NCBI GenBank assembly: GCA_023437755.1
Contig: JAEZFJ010000457.1
Location: forward strand, 1 to 5,389
DNA from: Pseudomonadota bacterium
GTDB lineage: Bacteria; Pseudomonadota; Alphaproteobacteria; Rhizobiales; Devosiaceae
Length of the DNA stretch: 5,389 nucleotides
Direction: 5' to 3'
The notes under the pieces are model-generated. The model was not told the origin of the DNA and searched no databases. It worked only from the letters and a program-made list of their open reading frames with translations. Positions 1 through 5,334 of this stretch are shown one piece after another; position 1 is the stretch's first letter; each line of letters begins with the position of its first letter. A program made the position numbers and the translations under genes.

Positions 1-157
1 CGTCTATACGAGCCTGGCTGTGATCGACATCGAGAATGGCCGCTTCGTGCTGCGCGAGAAGCTGGCGGGCACGAGCGTGGATGAACTTCAGGCCCTCACC
101 GGAGCCGAACTCGTCCTGCCCGACCACATCGGCGACCTGGTCGCCCCGGAGGTCTGA
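1..157 (+). CDS. CoA-transferase beta subunit, C-terminal fragment (partial at window edge)
   Basis: Reading from base 2, 51 codons run open to a TGA at 155-157; the 5' part lies outside the window. The peptide begins VYTSLAVIDIENGRF and continues with LREKLAGTSVDELQALTGAEL. This is the pattern seen at the C-terminus of subunit B of family I CoA-transferases (ScoB/PcaJ/AtoA type): a hydrophobic strand 'hT-LaVhdh', then a 'hxExxxGhshdELqxhTgA' helix. The complete ScoB on the other strand has the equivalent segment (VITDLGVFTL then LIELAEGVSVEEITAKTEA) but is clearly divergent, so this would be a paralogue and not a recent duplicate. The substrate cannot be told from the tail; 3-oxoadipate or another 3-oxoacid is possible. 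The gene converges on the thiolase gene with 29 bases between stops. Family assignment rests on 51 residues only. Confidence 0.7.
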   Translation, partial: VYTSLAVIDIENGRFVLREKLAGTSVDELQALTGAELVLPDHIGDLVAPEV

Positions 158-188
158 TCGCGGCGTTGCTATGGCGCCGCCGTCGATC
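156..188. terminator. possible bidirectional hairpin between convergent genes
   Basis: GATCGCGGCG (156-165) can pair with CGCCGTCGATC (178-188), giving ten base pairs with one bulged T at 183 and a 12-base loop. It spans the gap between two convergent genes and includes bases of both stop codons, the usual place for a shared terminator. There is no run of T on either side, so it does not meet the standard rho-independent pattern. It may act only as a 3' end-protecting hairpin, or be chance in GC-rich DNA. Confidence 0.3.
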
Positions 189-1359
189 AGGCTTCGATGC
201 ACATGGCAATGCCCATGCCGCCGCCGATGCACAGGGTGGCAAGGCCGCGATGCAGGCCGGAGCGGCGGAGTTCGTGGATCAGCGTCACCAACACACGGGC
301 ACCAGACGCGCCGATGGGGTGGCCGAGGGCAATCGCGCCGCCATTGACGTTCACCTTCGCCGGATCCCAACCCATGCCCGCGTTCACCGCGCAGGCCTGG
401 GCCGCGAAGGCTTCGTTGGCTTCCACCCGGTCGAGGTCATCGGCCGACCAGCCGGCCTTGCTGAGCGCCTTTTGCGAGGCCGGGATGGGGCCGGTGCCCA
501 TCACCGAGGGGTCGACGCCCGCCGTGGCCCAGGCGGCAATGCGAGCCAGCGGCGTGAGCCCGCGGCGGCTGGCTTCGGCTGCGGTCATCAGCACCACGGC
601 AGCGGCGCCATCGTTGAGGCCGGAGGCGTTGCCGGCGGTGACGGTGCCTTTCTTGTCGAAGGCGGGGCGGAGCTTTGCCAGCGCCTCGGCGCTGGTGTCG
701 GGGCGCAAGTGGTCATCGGCATCGACGACGGTGGTCCCCTTGCGGGTCTCGATGGCGACCGGGGCGATTTCCTCGCGGAACTGACCGGCTGCCTGCGCTG
801 CGGCTGCCTTGCCCTGGCTTTCGAACGCAAAGGCGTCCTGCCGGTCCCGGTCGATGCCGAACTCGCGGGCGACGTTCTCGGCGGTGATCCCCATGTGGTA
901 GCCGCCGAAGGCATCGGTGAGGCCATCGACCACCATGGTATCGACCAGGCTCACCGGACCCATGCGATGCGCCTGCCGCAGCACCTGGCAATGCGGCGAC
1001 AGCGACATCGATTCCTGTCCGCCAGCGACGACGATCTCGGCGTCACCGGCTATGATCTGCTGCATGCCGAGGGCCACGGCCCTCAGCCCCGAGCCGCAAA
1101 CCTGGTTGACGCCAAAGGCCGTTGCGGATTTCGGCACCCCTGCAGCGATCGCCGCCTGCCGGGCCGGGTTCATGCCGGCGCCGGCGGTCAGCACCTGGCC
1201 GAGGATGACCTCATCGACCTCGTCGGCGCTGGCACCAGCGCGCTCCAGCGCCGCTCTGATCGCAATGGTTCCCAATTCATGGGCCTGAAGCGAACTCAAC
1301 GGCCCCAGAAAGCTGCCGATTGGGGTGCGGGCGGCGCCAACAATGACGATGTCGCTCAT
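187..1359 (-). CDS. phaA: acetyl-CoA C-acetyltransferase (thiolase II, PhaA/AtoB type)
   Basis: The 390-residue protein has the full length of bacterial biosynthetic/degradative thiolases, which reversibly join two acetyl-CoA to acetoacetyl-CoA and CoA in the cytosol. All catalytic elements are present: the nucleophile Cys88 in NQVCGSGLRA, the GGQESMS segment, the VEANEAFA segment, His347 in GGAIALGHPIGASGAR, and Cys377 in LCIGGGMG. These positions are each one lower than the well-known 89/348/378 of the Zoogloea enzyme. The N-terminus (IVGAARTPIGSF) and the AKLRPAFDKKGTVTAGNASGLNDGA block fit the PhaA branch and not the PcaF (3-oxoadipyl-CoA thiolase) branch. The ATG overlaps the stop of scoB by four bases (ATGA), with GAGGAG eight bases upstream at 1368-1373. 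As last gene of the scoA-scoB operon it most likely works in the cleavage direction on acetoacetyl-CoA. The symbol phaA follows sequence type; atoB would follow the catabolic context. Confidence 0.95.
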   Translation of the reverse strand: MSDIVIVGAARTPIGSFLGPLSSLQAHELGTIAIRAALERAGASADEVDEVILGQVLTAGAGMNPARQAAIAAGVPKSATAFGVNQVCGSGLRAVALGMQQIIAGDAEIVVAGGQESMSLSPHCQVLRQAHRMGPVSLVDTMVVDGLTDAFGGYHMGITAENVAREFGIDRDRQDAFAFESQGKAAAAQAAGQFREEIAPVAIETRKGTTVVDADDHLRPDTSAEALAKLRPAFDKKGTVTAGNASGLNDGAAAVVLMTAAEASRRGLTPLARIAAWATAGVDPSVMGTGPIPASQKALSKAGWSADDLDRVEANEAFAAQACAVNAGMGWDPAKVNVNGGAIALGHPIGASGARVLVTLIHELRRSGLHRGLATLCIGGGMGIAMCIEA

Positions 1360-2012
1360 GCCGCCTGCTCCTCGAGTGCCACGGTGAACCGCGCCTCGGT
1401 CTTGGCGGTGATCTCCTCGACCGAGACACCCTCGGCCAGTTCGATCAGGCGCATGTCGACCTCGCCGCGGCGGGCGAGGGTGAAGACGCCGAGATCAGTG
1501 ATGACGAGGTCGGCGACACGCTTGCCGGTCAGGGGCAGGGTACACTCGCGCAGCAGCTTCGGCTGGCCTTTGGCCTCGTGCTCCATCACCACCACCACGC
1601 GCTTGACGCCCGCGACGAGGTCCATGGCGCCGCCCATGCCCTTCACCATCTTGCCGGGGATCATCCAGTTGGCGAGATCGCCATTCTCCGCGACCTGCAT
1701 GGCGCCGAGGATCGACAGGTCGATATGCCCCCCGCGGATCATGCCGAAACTGTCGGCGCTGGAAAAGAAGCTGGTTTCCGGCAGGGCAGTGATGGTCTGC
1801 TTGCCGGCATTGATCAGATCGGCATCTTCCTCGCCTTGAAAGGGGAAAGGCCCCATGCCGAGCATGCCGTTTTCGCTCTGCAACCGCACGTCCATGCCCG
1901 TCGGGATGAAGTTGGCGACCAGCGTCGGGATGCCGATGCCGAGATTGACGTAGAAGCCGTCGCGCAACTCTCGGGCGGCGCGGGCGGCCATCTGCTCACG
2001 CGACCAGGCCAT
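1356..2012 (-). CDS. scoB: 3-oxoacid CoA-transferase subunit B
   Basis: This 218-residue protein is the beta subunit of a family I CoA-transferase, which moves CoA from succinyl-CoA (or another acyl-CoA) to acetoacetate or a related 3-oxoacid. The catalytic glutamate is Glu47 in the diagnostic SENGMLGMGP motif, which forms the glutamyl-CoA thioester in this family. Other family blocks are GFYVNLGIGIPTLVANF (19-35), the DLINAGKQTITALPETSFF block, the RGGHIDLSILGAMQV block and a GKMVKGMGGAMDLV block. Length is normal for subunit B. The start ATG shares its A with the stop codon of scoA (TGATG), and AGGAGGAG at 2021-2028 lies eight bases ahead, so the two subunits are likely translationally coupled in equal amounts. 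Choice between acetoacetate and 3-oxoadipate as substrate is by context: the PhaA-type thiolase next to it favours acetoacetate (AtoA/ScoB). Confidence 0.93.
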   Translation of the reverse strand: MAWSREQMAARAARELRDGFYVNLGIGIPTLVANFIPTGMDVRLQSENGMLGMGPFPFQGEEDADLINAGKQTITALPETSFFSSADSFGMIRGGHIDLSILGAMQVAENGDLANWMIPGKMVKGMGGAMDLVAGVKRVVVVMEHEAKGQPKLLRECTLPLTGKRVADLVITDLGVFTLARRGEVDMRLIELAEGVSVEEITAKTEARFTVALEEQAA

Positions 2013-2725
2013 CAGGCAATCTCCTCCTGGCGGGTACGCACGGTGCGCTGTTCGATGTGCTTGACCCGGCTTGGCACATGCACGATGCGGTCGACGAAGA
2101 TACCCGGGGTATGAATGTGGTCGGGGTCAAGGCTGCCGATATCCACCAGGTGCTCGACCTCGGCTATGGTGATCTTGCCGGCGGTAGCGATCATCGGATT
2201 GAAGTTTCGAGCGGTCATCCGGTAGACGAGGTTGCCTTCGGCGTCGCCCTTGTGGGCGTGGACGATCGCGAGATCGGCCACGAGGCCGGTCTCCAGCACA
2301 TAGTCCTCACCATCGATGGTGCGCACTTCCTTGCCTTCGGCGATCAGCGTGCCGACGCCGGTTTTGGTGAAGAAGGCGGGGATGCCGGCGCCACCGGCAC
2401 GGATACGCTCGGCCAGCGTGCCCTGCGGGTTGAACTCCAGCTCAAGGTCGCCCGACAGGTACTGCTCGGCAAACAGCTTGTTCTCCCCGACATAGGAGGA
2501 GATCATCTTGCGGATTTGGCGGGTGGCGAGCAAGCGGCCGAGGCCGATGCCGTCAACGCCGGCATTGTTGGAGATCACCGTCAGGTCGCGAGCGCCCGAG
2601 CGTTCGATACCCTCAATCAAGGCTTCAGGGATGCCGCATAGGCCGAAGCCGCCGGATATGATGGTCATGCCGTCCCGGAGCAGGCCGGCAAGCGCCTCCG
2701 CTACGGTGGAATGGACTTTCTGCAT
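2012..2725 (-). CDS. scoA: 3-oxoacid CoA-transferase subunit A
   Basis: This 237-residue alpha subunit pairs with the downstream subunit B. It has the CoA-binding glycine-rich motif SGGFGLCGIPE (24-34), the GENKLF block (80-85), PQGTLAERIRAGGAGIP (100-116) followed by AFFTKTGVGT, and the ARNFNPMIATAGKITIAEVE block near the C-terminus, all standard for ScoA/AtoD. The reading frame stays open far upstream, to 3574, but that part is antisense to the regulator gene. The true start is ATG at 2723-2725, giving MQKVHSTVAEAL, because it aligns with the family N-terminus and has GGAGGAG three bases upstream. It is the first gene of the scoA-scoB-thiolase operon and is transcribed divergently from the PAS-LuxR regulator. 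Succinyl-CoA:acetoacetate transfer is the best guess; 3-oxoadipate (PcaI) is the main alternative. Confidence 0.93.
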   Translation of the reverse strand: MQKVHSTVAEALAGLLRDGMTIISGGFGLCGIPEALIEGIERSGARDLTVISNNAGVDGIGLGRLLATRQIRKMISSYVGENKLFAEQYLSGDLELEFNPQGTLAERIRAGGAGIPAFFTKTGVGTLIAEGKEVRTIDGEDYVLETGLVADLAIVHAHKGDAEGNLVYRMTARNFNPMIATAGKITIAEVEHLVDIGSLDPDHIHTPGIFVDRIVHVPSRVKHIEQRTVRTRQEEIA

Positions 2726-2728
2726 CTG

Positions 2729-2735
2729 CTCCTCC
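2729..2735 (-). promoter_or_regulatory. Shine-Dalgarno sequence of scoA
   Basis: On the minus strand this reads GGAGGAG, followed by CAG and the ATG. It fixes the scoA start at 2725 against the much longer open frame. Bases 2736-2749 immediately upstream can fold into a hairpin that abuts it. Confidence 0.8.
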
Positions 2736-2749
2736 CCCACTCCGGTGGG
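2736..2749 (-). promoter_or_regulatory. small leader hairpin abutting the scoA ribosome binding site
   Basis: In the scoA mRNA, CCCAC-CGGA-GTGGG forms a perfect five-pair GC-rich stem with a four-base loop, ending exactly where GGAGGAG begins. It leaves the ribosome binding site single-stranded, but could influence access to it or protect the 5' end. The stem is short, so chance is a serious alternative. Confidence 0.3.
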
Positions 2750-2775
2750 CTGTTGAGGAGAGGCTAAGTCTTGTC

Positions 2776-2787
2776 CAGAGAACTCTG
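2776..2787. promoter_or_regulatory. inverted repeat CAGAG-AA-CTCTG, possible operator
   Basis: A perfect inverted repeat with five-base arms and a two-base centre lies in the middle of the divergent scoA/regulator control region. Its centre is about 17 bases from that of the second palindrome at 2791-2806, somewhat under two helical turns. Two adjacent dyads in an 81-base control region suggest protein binding, though a five-base arm alone is weak. Confidence 0.4.
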
Positions 2788-2790
2788 TTA

Positions 2791-2806
2791 GTCGTATTTC
2801 TACGAC
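2791..2806. promoter_or_regulatory. inverted repeat GTCGTA-TTTC-TACGAC, probable operator
   Basis: A perfect inverted repeat with six-base arms and a four-base centre ends at the base before the regulator's ATG. It is AT-richer than its surroundings and carries TA-C/G-TA half sites of the general kind bound by GerE/LuxR-type helix-turn-helix dimers (family knowledge, not a specific match). It sits 66-81 bases upstream of the scoA start codon, a suitable activator position for the CoA-transferase operon. It also overlaps the region where the regulator's own promoter or ribosome entry must lie, so binding there could also repress the regulator gene. The likely ligand is the regulator encoded at 2807. 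Confidence 0.5.
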
Positions 2807-3367
2807 ATGTCTGCTCCGCTCACTTTTGCCCTCGCCGAGATCCCGGTGCCCATGGTGTACGCCACGCATCGCATTATCCGCGACTGCAACGAGGAGTTTG
2901 CGGAGTTGTTCGGCTACCGGCGGGGGGAGTTGGTCGACACGAGCTTTTCGCGGCTCTACCCGGCTGTCGCTGACTTCGTCCGCACTGGCGAGATGTGGCG
3001 GCAACACCTGCCGGGCGGCGCCGTCTACTATGACGAGCGGGTCATGGCCGGAGCGGGCGGCGCCCGCTTCTGGTGCCGGGTGAACGGCCGTTCGAGTGAC
3101 ACTGCCGATCCCTTCGCCGCAGCGCTCTACTGCTTCGAGCCGATGAGCCGGCCGGTCACCGAAACGACGTTGAAGCTCACGGGGCGGCAACGGCAGATCC
3201 TGACCCTGGTGGCGCAGGGGAAAACCAATGCAGCCATTGGCGAGGAGGTCGGCCTCTCGCCGCGCACGGTGGAAGCGCACCGGTTGCGTCTCGCGCGATC
3301 GGCAGGAGTCGCCAATTCTGCCGAATTGGTGGCCTGGTTCCTGTCGCAACCGCCGGCGGCGGAGTAG
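2807..3367 (+). CDS. PAS-LuxR one-component transcriptional regulator
   Basis: The 186-residue protein has an N-terminal PAS sensor domain (about 8-112: AEIPVPMVYATHRIIRDCN, then EEFAELFGY and a beta-rich FWCRVNG strand). A C-terminal GerE/LuxR DNA-binding domain follows (about 122-180: LTGRQRQILTLVAQGKTNAAIG, LSPRTVEAHRLRL, SAELV). There is no receiver domain or phosphoacceptor aspartate, so it should sense a small ligand or redox state directly through PAS. The usual LTxREREVL glutamates are glutamines here (Gln128, Gln130). ATG 2807 is the furthest upstream possible start, as TAG at 2789-2791 closes the frame; it keeps the whole PAS N-terminus, but no good Shine-Dalgarno precedes it. A start at Met16 would cut into the PAS domain. 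It is divergent from scoA, pointing to control of acetoacetate use, and may be autoregulated. The PAS ligand cannot be read from the sequence. Confidence 0.87.
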   Translation: MSAPLTFALAEIPVPMVYATHRIIRDCNEEFAELFGYRRGELVDTSFSRLYPAVADFVRTGEMWRQHLPGGAVYYDERVMAGAGGARFWCRVNGRSSDTADPFAAALYCFEPMSRPVTETTLKLTGRQRQILTLVAQGKTNAAIGEEVGLSPRTVEAHRLRLARSAGVANSAELVAWFLSQPPAAE

Positions 3368-3417
3368 GCGTGTCGAAGCAGCGCCCTGCTGATCGTCGGG
3401 GTGCTGACCCGTGGGAT

Positions 3418-3422
3418 GGAGG
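3418..3422 (+). promoter_or_regulatory. Shine-Dalgarno sequence deciding the DUF1801 gene start
   Basis: GGAGG lies five bases before ATG 3428. It selects this codon over in-frame ATGs at 3401 and 3416; the latter overlaps the GGAGG itself. Confidence 0.7.
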
Positions 3423-3427
3423 AAACG

Positions 3428-3838
3428 ATGCCAGGAGACGCGCGCCGCAGGTTCGAAAGCATCGCCGACTTCAATGCCGCGCAGGATCAGGCGGACCGAG
3501 AAATCTGCGCGGGGCTGCGAGCGATCATCGACGAGCATCTCACCGGCGCCGAGAGCAAGATCTGGCATGCCCACCCGGTCTGGTTCCTCGATGGAAACCC
3601 GATCGTTGGCTACAGCAAGCTCAAGGGGTGCGTGCGGCTGCTGTTCTGGAGCGGGCAGTCCTTCGAGACACCGGGTCTCAAGCCGGAAGGCACGTTCAAG
3701 GCGGCGGAGGCGCGCTATACCGCGGCGTCGGACATCGACAGCGATCTGCTGATCCGTTGGCTGGGCGAGGCGCGGACGGTGCAGTGGGACTACAAGAGCA
3801 TCATAAAGAAGAAGGGTCGGCTCGACCGTCTCTCCTGA
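3428..3838 (+). CDS. DUF1801 (YdhG-like) domain protein
   Basis: The 136-residue protein (start MPGDARRRFES) matches the DUF1801 pattern. A helical N-terminus resembles the usual 'hxhlrxhI' helix (REICAGLRAIIDEHL), followed by the core ESKIWHAHPVWFLDGNPIVGYSKLKGCVRLLFWSGQSF. The C-terminus is basic (SIIKKKGRLDRLS). The family is small, soluble and without an established biochemical role; no catalytic residues can be assigned. There is no signal peptide or membrane segment. It starts 60 bases after the PAS-LuxR gene on the same strand with no obvious terminator between, so the two may be co-transcribed, but no functional link is evident. Its stop is one base from the stop of the convergent ABC ATPase gene. 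I am confident of the gene and fairly confident of the family, but not of any function. Confidence 0.82.
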   Translation: MPGDARRRFESIADFNAAQDQADREICAGLRAIIDEHLTGAESKIWHAHPVWFLDGNPIVGYSKLKGCVRLLFWSGQSFETPGLKPEGTFKAAEARYTAASDIDSDLLIRWLGEARTVQWDYKSIIKKKGRLDRLS

Positions 3839-3839
3839 G

Positions 3840-4589
3840 TCACTGGCCGCCGGTCAGGATGGAGATGAAGCGGCGGGTGCGCTCATCTGCGGGCGTGCTG
3901 AACACCTGTTGCGCTGGACCCGCCTCGACCACGTCGCCCCCTTCGAGGAAGACGACGTTGCTCGCGATGGTGGCTGCAAGGCGCAGGTCGTGGGTGGCCA
4001 TCAGCATGGTGGTGCCGTCGCGGGCGAGTTGGGCCAGAACGTCCACGACCTCGGCCGCCAGTTGCGGATCGAGCGCGGAGGTCGGCTCGTCGCAGAGCAG
4101 GACCTTCGGCGATGGCGCCAGCGCCCGGGCGATGGCAACACGCTGCTGCTGTCCGCCGGAAAGGCTCGATGGCCAGGCATCGGCCTTGATGCTCATGCCG
4201 ACCTTGTCGAGCAGGTCGGTGGCACGGGCTTCTGCCTTGTCGCGGGGCCATTTCAGCACCGTTACCAGCCCTTCCATGACATTCTCCAGCGCCGTCAGAT
4301 GTGGGAAGAGCTGGAAATTCTGGAATACCATGCCGGTCTTGCGCCGAAGGGCGAGGATGAGTTCGCGGCTGACCTTCTGGCCGGGCACGAAGCGGGCGAC
4401 GGTGTCGTCGATGTGTACCTCGCCGGACTGCGGATTTTCGAGCAGGTTGACGCAGCGCAGCAGGGTGCTCTTGCCGCTGCCCGAGGCGCCGATCAGCGCC
4501 GTCACGCCCCCCTCCGGCACGGCGACACTGACGCGCTTGAGCACATGGTTGTCGCCGAAACTCTTGTGGATGTGTTCGAGCGTGATCAC
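3840..4589 (-). CDS. polar amino acid ABC transporter ATP-binding protein (YecC/GlnQ type)
   Basis: The 249-residue ATPase powers import of a polar amino acid from the cytosolic face. Visible motifs in order are Walker A GASGSGKST (34-42), Q-loop VFQNFQLFPH (88-97), signature LSGGQQQRVAIARAL (143-157), Walker B VLLCDEP (163-169) with catalytic Glu168, D-loop SALDP (171-175) and switch His200. Normal length and FQNFxLFPHLTALENV mark the polar amino acid uptake (PAAT) family; the overall match is close to the cystine ATPase YecC/TcyN. The start is GTG at 4587-4589, overlapping the permease stop by four bases (GTGA). No strong Shine-Dalgarno is seen, so it probably depends on translational coupling. 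It is the last gene of the operon within the window. Substrate is set by the binding protein, which is almost entirely outside, so specificity remains open. Confidence 0.94.
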   Translation of the reverse strand: MITLEHIHKSFGDNHVLKRVSVAVPEGGVTALIGASGSGKSTLLRCVNLLENPQSGEVHIDDTVARFVPGQKVSRELILALRRKTGMVFQNFQLFPHLTALENVMEGLVTVLKWPRDKAEARATDLLDKVGMSIKADAWPSSLSGGQQQRVAIARALAPSPKVLLCDEPTSALDPQLAAEVVDVLAQLARDGTTMLMATHDLRLAATIASNVVFLEGGDVVEAGPAQQVFSTPADERTRRFISILTGGQ

Positions 4590-5266
4590 GACGCTGCACC
4601 CATATAGCCGCCATAGCGGGAGAAGCGCTTCTCGATCCGGGATTGCAGGGAGGACAGCACCGAACTGACCAGGAGGTAGATCAGCGCCACCTCCACATAG
4701 ATGATCAGTGGCTCATAGCTGGTGGCGACGATGCGCTGGCCCGCACGGAACAGTTCCGGGACGGTGATGGCGGCGGCCAGCGAGGTGTCCTTCACCAGGG
4801 AGATGAAGGTGTTCGACAACGGCGGCACTGCAGTGCGCGTCGCCTGTGGCAGGATGGTGCGCCGCATGGCCTGGCTCCAGGTCATGCCGATGGAGTAGGC
4901 CGCTTCCCATTGCCCCTTGGGCACCGACAGCAGTACGGCGCGGATGATCTCGGAGGTATAGGCGCCGACATTGAGGGTGAAGCCGATCAGCGCCGCCGGG
5001 AAGGCGTCGAGGACGATGCCGACGCTCGGCAGGCCGTAGAAGATCAGGAACAGCTGCACCAGGAGCGGCGTGCCGCGGATGATCCAGACATAGAAGCGGA
5101 CGATCGCGGCCAGCGGACCGGGCGCGAACAGCCGGATCACGGCGGCGACGAACCCCACAGCGAGGCCGAGCAGGAAGGAGAGCAACGTCAGGGGAATGGT
5201 GAACAGGAGGCATGCCCACAGCAGGGAGGGCAGCGACTCGATCATCAGGTTCAGCCAGTGCGGCAT
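4586..5266 (-). CDS. polar amino acid ABC transporter permease (YecS type)
   Basis: This 226-residue inner-membrane permease belongs to the His/Glu/Gln/Arg family. Hydrophobic segments lie at about 15-44, 57-80, 88-112, a weaker one near 150-172, and 187-210, consistent with five membrane helices. The ATPase-docking EAA loop is at 121-140 (EAAYSIGMTWSQAMRRTILP), preceded by KGQW. The family motif RGTPLLVQLFLIFYGLP is at 64-80, and the segment FISLVKDTSLAAAITVPELFRAGQ closely resembles E. coli YecS (TcyL), the cystine permease. The start is ATG at 5264-5266, with GAGG four bases upstream (5271-5274). A later Met8 is possible, but Met1 has the better ribosome binding site. It is followed by the ATPase with a four-base overlap. 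A single permease gene is present, so it would act as a homodimer unless a second permease gene lies upstream of the window. Confidence 0.93.
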   Translation of the reverse strand: MPHWLNLMIESLPSLLWACLLFTIPLTLLSFLLGLAVGFVAAVIRLFAPGPLAAIVRFYVWIIRGTPLLVQLFLIFYGLPSVGIVLDAFPAALIGFTLNVGAYTSEIIRAVLLSVPKGQWEAAYSIGMTWSQAMRRTILPQATRTAVPPLSNTFISLVKDTSLAAAITVPELFRAGQRIVATSYEPLIIYVEVALIYLLVSSVLSSLQSRIEKRFSRYGGYMGAAS

Positions 5267-5280
5267 GGAGCCTCATACGA

Positions 5281-5311
5281 AAGGGATCGCCCGGGTTCCG
5301 GCCGATCCCTT
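5281..5311 (-). terminator. intra-operon hairpin between binding-protein and permease genes
   Basis: AAGGGATCG (5281-5289) is the perfect nine-base complement of CGATCCCTT (5303-5311). Inside it, after one C-C mismatch, CCGG (5291-5294) and CCGG (5298-5301) add four more pairs around a three-base loop. In the transcript it follows the stop of the binding-protein gene by 23 bases and ends 14 bases before the permease ATG. Only a short T run follows (CCCTTTCG), so full termination is unlikely. A role as partial terminator or mRNA 3' stabiliser, giving more binding protein than permease, fits the known behaviour of such operons. Confidence 0.65.
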
Positions 5312-5334
5312 GTAAACGCGGGTTGGTGCTGCGG

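Noticed and set aside
166..1839. A 557-codon open frame on the plus strand opposite the thiolase and scoB genes
   Set aside because: It is the antisense shadow of two certain genes in GC-rich DNA. Its translation is rich in Arg, Gly, Ala and His with no recognisable domain, and no ribosome binding site supports it.
187..2725. Reading the left operon as pcaI-pcaJ-pcaF of the 3-oxoadipate pathway
   Set aside because: The thiolase has the PhaA/AtoB-type N-terminus and core blocks instead of the PcaF type, so acetoacetate metabolism fits better. The CoA-transferase subunits alone could not decide it.
3377..3390. AGCAG-CGCC-CTGCT hairpin between the regulator and DUF1801 genes
   Set aside because: It has only five pairs and no T run, too weak to call a terminator.
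2726..3574. An N-terminal extension of scoA that would make a 520-residue protein
   Set aside because: The extra part is antisense to the PAS-LuxR gene and resembles no domain. ATG 2725 has a strong Shine-Dalgarno sequence and gives the normal subunit A length.
3815..3857. Short hairpins near the convergent gene ends (GGTCG-GCT-CGACC at 3815-3827, CTGGCC-GCC-GGTCAG at 3843-3857)
   Set aside because: Stems of five or six pairs, one with a wobble, lie within coding sequence and lack a T tract. That is expected by chance at this GC content.
3370..4668. A 432-codon plus-strand open frame, and others opposite the ABC genes such as 4643-5383
   Set aside because: These are shadows of the ATPase, permease and DUF1801 genes with low-complexity translations and no family motifs.
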